Part shown: positions 41,604 to 50,400 of the stretch, piece after piece | How the letters are laid out: each line of letters opens with the position of its first letter | Numbering within the stretch: position 1 is the stretch's first letter | DNA from: Metaphire vulgaris | Taxonomy: Eukaryota; Annelida; Clitellata; Crassiclitellata; Megascolecidae | Assembly: GCA_018105865.1 (NCBI GenBank) | Contig: CM030851.1 | Coordinates: 7,865,828 to 7,929,827 of the forward strand | Length of the DNA: 64,000 nucleotides | Reading direction: 5' to 3' | Notes under the pieces: generated by a model | What the model was told of the DNA's origin: nothing | Seen by the model: the letters and a program-made list of their open reading frames with translations, nothing else | The model's database searches: none | Position numbers and translations under genes: made by a program

Positions 41604-44600
41604 AAAATTCATTCTGTGAATTTTGTGCAGGGCCTATCTTGTCTGTCTCGCATGCCTGCCTATTATTGTAATTGCTATTATTTTATTATCATTTCCATTA
41701 TCATCATCATCTTCATCCATTATCATCATCATCATCATAAAAATTCATTCTGTGAATTTTGTGCCTATCTTGTCTGTCATGCATGCCTACCTATTATTGT
41801 CGTTGTTATCATTATTTTATTATCATCTCCATTATCATCATCATCATCTTTATCATGCATTTTATATTGCCCTTTTCTTAAGACCAGAAACTTTGGTAGA
41901 GTTATGCAGTGCATCTTCTTTGCAATGTAATTCAATGTAAACAAGCATTTAAATAACGCCTCTTCTGGGCAAGTACTTAAGAGGTGCTCCCACTAAGATT
42001 ACTTTGAACAGGGAATGCGTGAGTCTTCAAGCATTTCAGAAAGAGTATCATGGATTTGGTGGTTGCCAGCCTACATATGCATGTTTTTAAGAACACATCA
42101 AGAGGGTCAGACCAACTGACCAGCCGAAATATTGGAATGCGTGCCAATGGAGACGAAGCGGGCCCAGAGTGGTTTTTTTTTTGTATTTGCCCATTTTTCG
42201 AGTCATGATCGTAGCTAATTGCTTCTTTTCTGCGATCGACTGTAGGCGTGTTTCTCTGGCGTCGCCGCGACAGATCTTCAAGATGTCGAACATGACTCGT
42301 AGGTGGCAGCAGAACGAAGTCTCGAATTTTGACTACTTGATGTTCATAAATACAGTTGCCGGACGGACTTACTGTGACCTGTCCCAGTATCCGGTCTATC
42401 CATGGATCATTGCCAATTACGATTCACCCGACCTTGACCTTAGCCTTGTCACAAATTACAGAGATTTTTCCAAGGCAAGAGACTTCGTGTGCATTTGGCA
42501 TTTGTTGACATTATGTGTTGTTACTAAGTGATAATTGCAAAAATTTTGTTGGTTGAGGCTGAGAAGGTTTGAAATACGACATTTTTATTAAATCCTGTTA
42601 ATTTGACAATTTAATTTGATAATTTTTGATGCTTATTTAATTCAACATAATTAATGTTTATTTTGGTTTGTCTTTGAGTTGCAATGTGTCCTCTGAAAAT
42701 AGAAAGAGTTTACATTTATAAATCTAAGTCAAATTTAACATTTATATCAGTTTGATGGGTTGCAAATATGTGGAGCCTTACATGGATATTGATTGGGTGA
42801 TTGGTTCACTGGAAAATGCAAGTACGGACATAATGTCAATAATAGGCTGGTTGGAGTGTAAACGATCTCTGTAGATATTTTAGCTATTCTAAACTGGATT
42901 TACACACGCAGTGTGTTATACATAATTATGAGAGACGTTGCTAGACAGTGACGTGCCACTTTGATTATTTTCCTCTGATTGTTTCAACAGCCAGTGGGAG
43001 CTCTGAATCCAATGACACGTGATTTCCTTGAAGAGCAGTTTAGCAGCATGGGTAACTCGAAGATGCCCCCACATCACCACAGTACACATTACTCAACCGC
43101 TTCGTCTACGCTCGACTGGCTTGTTCGATTGGTACTGAACTTCTAGAGTATCTGAAGAAATTCTAGCTTTAAAAACTTAAGAAATCGATGAGTGTTCACT
43201 GTTTAACGACTCTTAGCTTAAGTTTTGCATCTGCTTAGACTTTGTGCAGTTATTGTGAATGTAGCTTATACCTAGTATGTCGTGCTTTGTCATAGTTTAC
43301 AAGATCAACAATTGTTCATAGGAAATAAATTGGTGTGTTTATTCTGAGTTGAAGTCAGCAGATTTTGGGATTATTTTGATTTCTAATTTGCAGTCGTGAA
43401 GTAAATGACGTTTTGATGCTTTCTGTTACTGCTGGTAAATTTCTATTTCAAGTTTTTAAGTCAGTTAATTGATTTTTGCAGTAGTTAAATTAATTGTTTG
43501 TAAAAGTTCTATTGTGGAGCGCTGTTGTTTGTGCAGGAACCGTTTACAACATTCTATCTTGATCATCACGGTGGAAAATTCCCTCATCCCAATAAAATGT
43601 TCCAGTCTGTTGTAAATTCATGGAGGAACTGTTTTCTTGATGTTGGAGATGTAAAGGTATTTGGTGCTTTGGTTTATGAATTTCTCTATTTTTAACATTA
43701 TGTAATTGTTATCTTGCATTAAGCTGCTTGTATGTGGTAAAGTGATGAAATTACTATGGAAAGCAAGTAATCTTTCAGTCATTTTGCATAACTTAGTCTA
43801 AATGGTTTCCTCAAGTGAGAATTGTGTAGGCACAGTCTTGTAAGTTTGATTTGTCTTGTATTAGATAGTTTCCATGCTGGTCTTAATGTTTTTGCATCTC
43901 ACTTCATGTTTTAATTTATACAAACTGAACTTAAACTGCAATGCAGATGCATAGATTTGAAAGAAATTGCTTAGATGCTTATTAATCTTACTTTTTTACA
44001 GTTTATTTATCATAAGCTATATCTTTTGAAAACTGTACAGAGATAATAATATGTCTTGATGAACATTTTCAGGAGCTTATTCCAGAATTCTTCTACTTGC
44101 CTGAGATGTTTGTCAACACGAATGACTTAGATCTTGGAACTAATGCAGAGGGCCAGAATATCAGTGAAGTTGAGCTCCCACCGTGGGCTAAAACACCGGA
44201 AGATTTTGTCCGCATAATGAGAATGGTGATTCTCGTTTGATCTTACTATTCTTCTTAAATATGCTACTTGCATTTGAAATAGTCAAACTTTGCATTCTAT
44301 CCTATGTATGGCATATACTTTTTATGTTTTTCTTGTGTTTGTGCAGTTATTGCTAGCTGTACTAATAGTTGTGCATTTTTTAAATTGTCAAGGCTCGATG
44401 TAGAATTAGGTTGCTTCTAGTAAAGCTTAGCCGTGCATTTCACAGTCAAGTCAGAGTATGAAAATGATTCGTCTGGTGTTTACGACAGGCACTTGAATCT
44501 GAAATTGTTTCCTCTCAACTGAACCAGTGGATTGACCTGGTTTTCGGATATCGTCAGCGAGGTCCGGAGTCTGTCAGAGCTCTCAATGTGTTCCACCATC

Positions 44601-47388
44601 TCACCTATGAAGGAAGTGTGAACTGGGATGCCATCAATGATCCAGCCACCAGACAGGTATGTGACTGTGTGTGTGTGTTTGCGCGCGCACGTGTGATCAT
44701 TTATTGTTATACAAAACCTTTTATCTGTTTCACACATGTCTCCATAGTATGATCCTGAATATCTGCTGGGCATCATTTTTTCCTTTTGTGTATAGTAGGG
44801 AGATCACGAGAGATGCTACTTGACTGGATGATGGAAAAGGACTATAGAGACTTAAAGGAGAAAGCTATGAACGGGAATGAATGGCGAAATTGGAATACAA
44901 AACCTGCCTAAGGGCAGAATACTACGAAGAAGATAGTTGCTACTCAGTGTCTATTTCTATTTCTGTGCTATGCTGTATATGCATTGTGTTTGTATTGAAC
45001 AGGCTTTAGAAGACCAGATAATGAGTCTTGGCCTGACGCCCTCCCAGCTTCTGACCGAGCCTCATCCACCAAGGAGCCCGGGTCTCTCTCCAGCGAGTGT
45101 AAGACTCATGCACACATCAGAGCAACTATTTTCAGTTAATCTTGTTAATGCATTGACTACATTGACTACCAATTTCACATGCTTAAAGATGGAGACAGAT
45201 TTTTATAGGAAGTATGATGGCTCGCTCAGTCGCTACATTGATCATTGAGGCTGAAAGCATTGAGATAGTGGAGAACATTTGAAGTGTTTTGCTGAAAATT
45301 TTAGCGTCTGATTGGGTAATTGTTTAAGCGACAAGTGATAAAACACTTTAAAGCATTTAAGTGATAGAAATGATGTGCAATGCCTTTGCTTCTATTTTAC
45401 AATGTCAGTTCATGGTAATGGTTATCGGAAGGTCTCTTCTGAAATGTCATAATAGAAAACTATCATTTGGAAAATCTCTATCATTTATCTAGGAATCTTC
45501 CTTATAATGGAGTATGACACGGCAGAATGTGTACACATGTATCATTTTGTGCATAATTTGAAAGTGGCAGTACATCATCTTTCACGTTTGCTACAGTCTA
45601 TGTATGAATGTTAAATATGTACAGCGCCCTTGACTTTGGTAGATGCCATGCGTACAGCGCTATATAAATTGTCTAAATAATAATAATATTAATAATAAAT
45701 ACAGACGTTGTGATATTGACCACTGCTACTTCTGATGCTTTTTAGTTGTCACCTTTGATGCCGTCTGCAGTTCGTGATGACGTCTGCTTGATCATGAAGT
45801 TCCTTTCCAACTCGCCAGTTGTTCACGTTTCTGCAAACACGCATCCTTCTGTTCCAGTCCCGGCGGTTGTCACGGTCACGGCCAATTACAATTTTGCTGT
45901 GAACAAGTGGGACCATGTAGGAGGTATCTTGAATGTTGCTTTAAATTTTTTGGTACAGCCATCGATGCATTTCATATCTGCTTGCAACACGAAACAGTGA
46001 AATCTCCAATGCTGTGATGCATGTCTTCAAATATATATGCTTCTGACTCTGCTGTTGGTTTTGAAACTTGAATATTGAACGAATAGTAATGATGCCAAGA
46101 GACAATTGCTTGTTCATGCATGCCCATCAATGCAGCCAGGAGATTCTGTTTGAAGTTCTGCAAATTATATGAAAATTTTGTGCAATCATGGATTGCACAA
46201 AATCAAAAAGGTCATCACAGGATTAAACTTTTACTCTAGAACAGGGTTTCCCAAACTTTTTTGGACCGCAACCCACTTCAGCGGTTTTTTAATGTGCAGC
46301 GACCCTGCAAACATTGTGTCAGCTAAAAGTGGATAAAACACTATTCATTTTGATAGGCCTATAGTCTTTGAATGGATTGCAAGTATATGCATTTCTTAAA
46401 ACAGAACCTTCTTGCAACTTTGAAGGCTAGTGACATTATGATGTTAGCTAGAAAATGAAACTTTTGAATCTAATTTCGCATTACCCCGCGACCCGTTGGA
46501 CTGAGCGTTGCGACCCACTTTTGGGTCGTGACCCACAGTTTGGGAAACACTGATCTAGAAGTCTGTATTTAGCTTTGTGAACTTAATGACATGGAAATCA
46601 TATATTGTTTCTAGCATCTGCTCAGGGACCTCAGCCCAGCTACAAGGAAGGTGCAGTGCAGACTCTGCAGCTTCCTTTGGCAATGGACCCTTTGCTTGGT
46701 AAGTAAGATTTTTCTAATTAGTTACTGCTCACCAGGATTTAAATACTACTTGCAAAATTTCAATTTTTGAGTATTTGTTGCGTTAAATTCTGTGCAATTC
46801 TTTTTGGTTGTCAGTTGTTGATAACTTGATATGTTGGATTAGTAGCATTGGTAAATCTTGTGAATTTATTTAGTACTTTCAAAAGTGGTACCACAGTAGC
46901 TGCTTATTCTTGAGTGATTAATCTATCTTTGAATATCTATAGCCAAGATGCAATGGTCACCCAGGCGAGGGTCAAACGATGACCATTCAGCCTTTCTTGT
47001 TGTCAATTGATCATCTATTGTTCTGCTTAGAATTTAAAATATTTGAAATTCTTCTTTGTGATGTGATCCATGTTTCTATTTATTGACTCAATTATTTCTC
47101 GACAAGATTTTTTTTTCTTTCCAAGGACTGAATCGCCGTAGTCTTGGCGACGAAGCCTTCGACCTGCGTGTGATGGCCAAACACGCCACGTTCGTGGTTA
47201 CAGCTGATAACCGATTTATTCTTGCCGGAGGATTTGTCGACAAGAGCTTCAGGGTTTTCAATACTGATTCGGGTCAGTAAATGATGAGCTACAGTTATTG
47301 ATGATTCTCCATATTGACTCTTCAGACTGTTGCTGTTGCTGAATATTGTTGTGAACCGAAATAAACAGTTTTTATATTTCTGACTCTA

Positions 47389-47442
<54 letters not shown>

Positions 47443-50400
47443 CTCAAATTTGTCGTCTGCTGACTTTTATTTTGGTTTATTCTTTGTCTTATCTAAGGTA
47501 TTGTTTATAATTTGTAATGCCAAAAGACAATTGTTTGTTCATGCATGCCTATCAACACAACCTGGAGATTCTGTTATAAGTTCCCCAAATTATAGGAGAA
47601 TTTTGCACAGAACACTGGAGAATAAATAATTGTTTCTGCATATTGTATGATTTTTCATAATCTTCACATTTTCTTACTCACTTTCTGTATATAAGGTGTT
47701 TTAATGCTTTTAGCATTTCTGCCACTGTGCAACATTCAATAGTTAGTTTTTTCATTTGGTCTACGTAGCTGTTTGTTCTGCTGTTAATAGTTGTGAGACT
47801 GATCTTTTAATCATCAGGCAAAGTCTGTCAGATCGTCTACGGTCACTACGACTTAGTGACATGCATCAGTCGTTCAGAGTGCGGCATCAGCCAGGATTGC
47901 TACGTTGTCACTGGCTCTAGAGACTGTACTGTAATGGTCTGGCATTGGACAGCAAAACAGCAAGTGATATCAGGAGATGGAAGTAGTAAGTATAATTTGA
48001 CATGTTGCTCTGATTACTATTAAATAACTTTAAGAATAAGAAGTTTATTTTTCCAACTCAAAATCACAAATCGCAAAATTACTTAAGTAGAGGCATAACA
48101 GTTAACTATTAAATATCGGTGTAGTAATTAAATACAAATTGTGTTGCAATTATCGTCAATAGACGGTAAGAGTAAAACTTCATATGGAAAAGATGATTTA
48201 ACCCAATCTTTCCCAACCAGGTCGCTAGCAACCCGATAGGTTTAGTACTTCAGACTAGATGTCTAACAATAAATAAATGATGTCATGTCTAAAAATAGTA
48301 TCAGAAAGCCATAGTTCAGTGCTTCCCTAGTGGTGATCAGCGGCATGAGCAAATTTGATAAGCTTTTAAATAGCAAAAAGACACACCTCTAGCACGAAAC
48401 AGTTACTGCGAGTTATTTATTTAATGTTATTTTGTTATTAGTAATTTGCTAGCATTTGTAATATTTCCACAATTATAGAAATAAGAGAACAATGTAGAAT
48501 AGGTCAAATAATGCATATAGTTCACGTCATATTTAGGGCCATAATATTTCTATGAAGAAGAATTTTTGAAATGGCTTCGGTCCCAGGTGCAATAGGAAAA
48601 TGTTCTACTGTTCTGCTAGCCTTAAAAGTTTGGGATGCACTGCCATTGCTAATGTGTATTTCCATCGGCTTGCTGAATTTTTGCGATTTATTCGCCGTTT
48701 TTCATTAAAAATTGATTACCCCACCAAACAGAATTGAGAATTTCCTCGAAAAAACTTGGCGGGAAATGGCTTAAGTGAGACTTATTTATATACATTTGTG
48801 GGTTTTTTCAATAGGGAAGAGTTATTTGTTATGCATATTTACAACAAATATTTGAACGCGTTGTTTTGTAGACAGTTTTATCTGGCTAAGTGATTGAATA
48901 ATACTTGATGAAGCAAATTTTAATTATATTTTATTTTAAAAAGTTGCAATTTTGGGTGTGATTTGCTTTGAATCACATGCAGTTTATCTTATCATTGTGT
49001 CTGGCAATCAGAATATTTGGTTATGGATATTTTGCTCATCATGATTTTATTGATTGTGTAGAATTTGATATTGATGAGTTTTATTCTGTATGAATGAATT
49101 GAAAGTTGATTTGACAGTTTGGGCTCACATATTAATGTATTCTTTACGGGTGACGTCTTGTCTTGTCTTGTCTTCAGCCATCCTCGCTACGAGGGTAGAC
49201 CGCATCATGAATGAGATTGTTCCATTGTTTTCTCTTGTCTGTCATTCGGATCGCCATTTCCATTGTCTTTCCAGTCCATTGCATGGTGTTTTCAGTCCAT
49301 CGGGTTCTGGGTTTGAACATGGGTGACATGGCTATACATTATTCCAGAATAGATGTTCTTAATGGATAAAAGCATTGCAGTCAGAGCATTATATCCCTTG
49401 AATTAATTATTATGGATTTGAGGTCAGGGGCTCATTTTGTAATGTTCTCATCACTGGCTATTAATGATTAGATTCTTGATAGAAATTAATATACTTATAT
49501 TTTGTAAAAACTATTTTATGTGAATATTTAGATCCAACTCAGGCTGTGTCGAAGGCAACTCTGATTGGTCATCAGTCAGAAGTGACTTGTGTAATTGTGT
49601 CCAGTGAACTTGGGATTATCATCAGTGGATCACAGGGTCAGTTACATGTCTTATGTTCTAATTATAAGGTCTTGTGCTTATAAAATTATAACTCTAATAA
49701 GTATGTCCATAATGAAATAGAAATAAATGGTTGACAGTTGGTGGTCAGTATGTGACTGCCTGTGCTTTGGTTACGGGTATTGTTAATATTTTTCATGCCG
49801 GAATCGACATACCATTGACCCAAGGTTATCTCCTTTACATACTATGTTCTTAAACTGATACCCATTGCTGACATGCTCTACACTATGCTAATGTTGTGAG
49901 AACTAATCCAAAGAACTGAATTGCTAGAATTAGCCTGTTTTTTTAATTTTTAGTTATTCATTAACTAATTATGTAATTTATTGATGATACAGAAATGAAA
50001 TGTTTAGATTGGTGTGGCTTAGAAATGTTTCCAAGATTTTGCACGTCAATCAGTCAAAATTCTTCTTTGCCACCATCATAATGAGTCCATCATTGGTGGT
50101 TTAAGTGTAAAATCATAAGTAAGAAATCATGTCTATAATATAATAGTCAATGATTGCTACTGAGAAGTCAATCCAGAAGCAGTTTGTTCCAGCTTGGGAT
50201 TCATAGCCTGTGAAGCATGTTATGACCATGTGTAATGTGCTGACATCTGGTTATTCTAGTGATAGCTGATGGAGATTACATGTAATAATATAATATAATA
50301 ACAGGGTTTAGAGTGGTTCATTAGGATCTGTCCAGTGTGAGAACCACTATGTTCTACCCAGCCATTCATTTATTCTTTAATATTTTTAGCTAATTTACTC

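Noticed and set aside
41357..41940. His/Ile/Ser-rich frames in intron 37
   Set aside because: They follow the tandem repeat and CAT runs; no coding signal.
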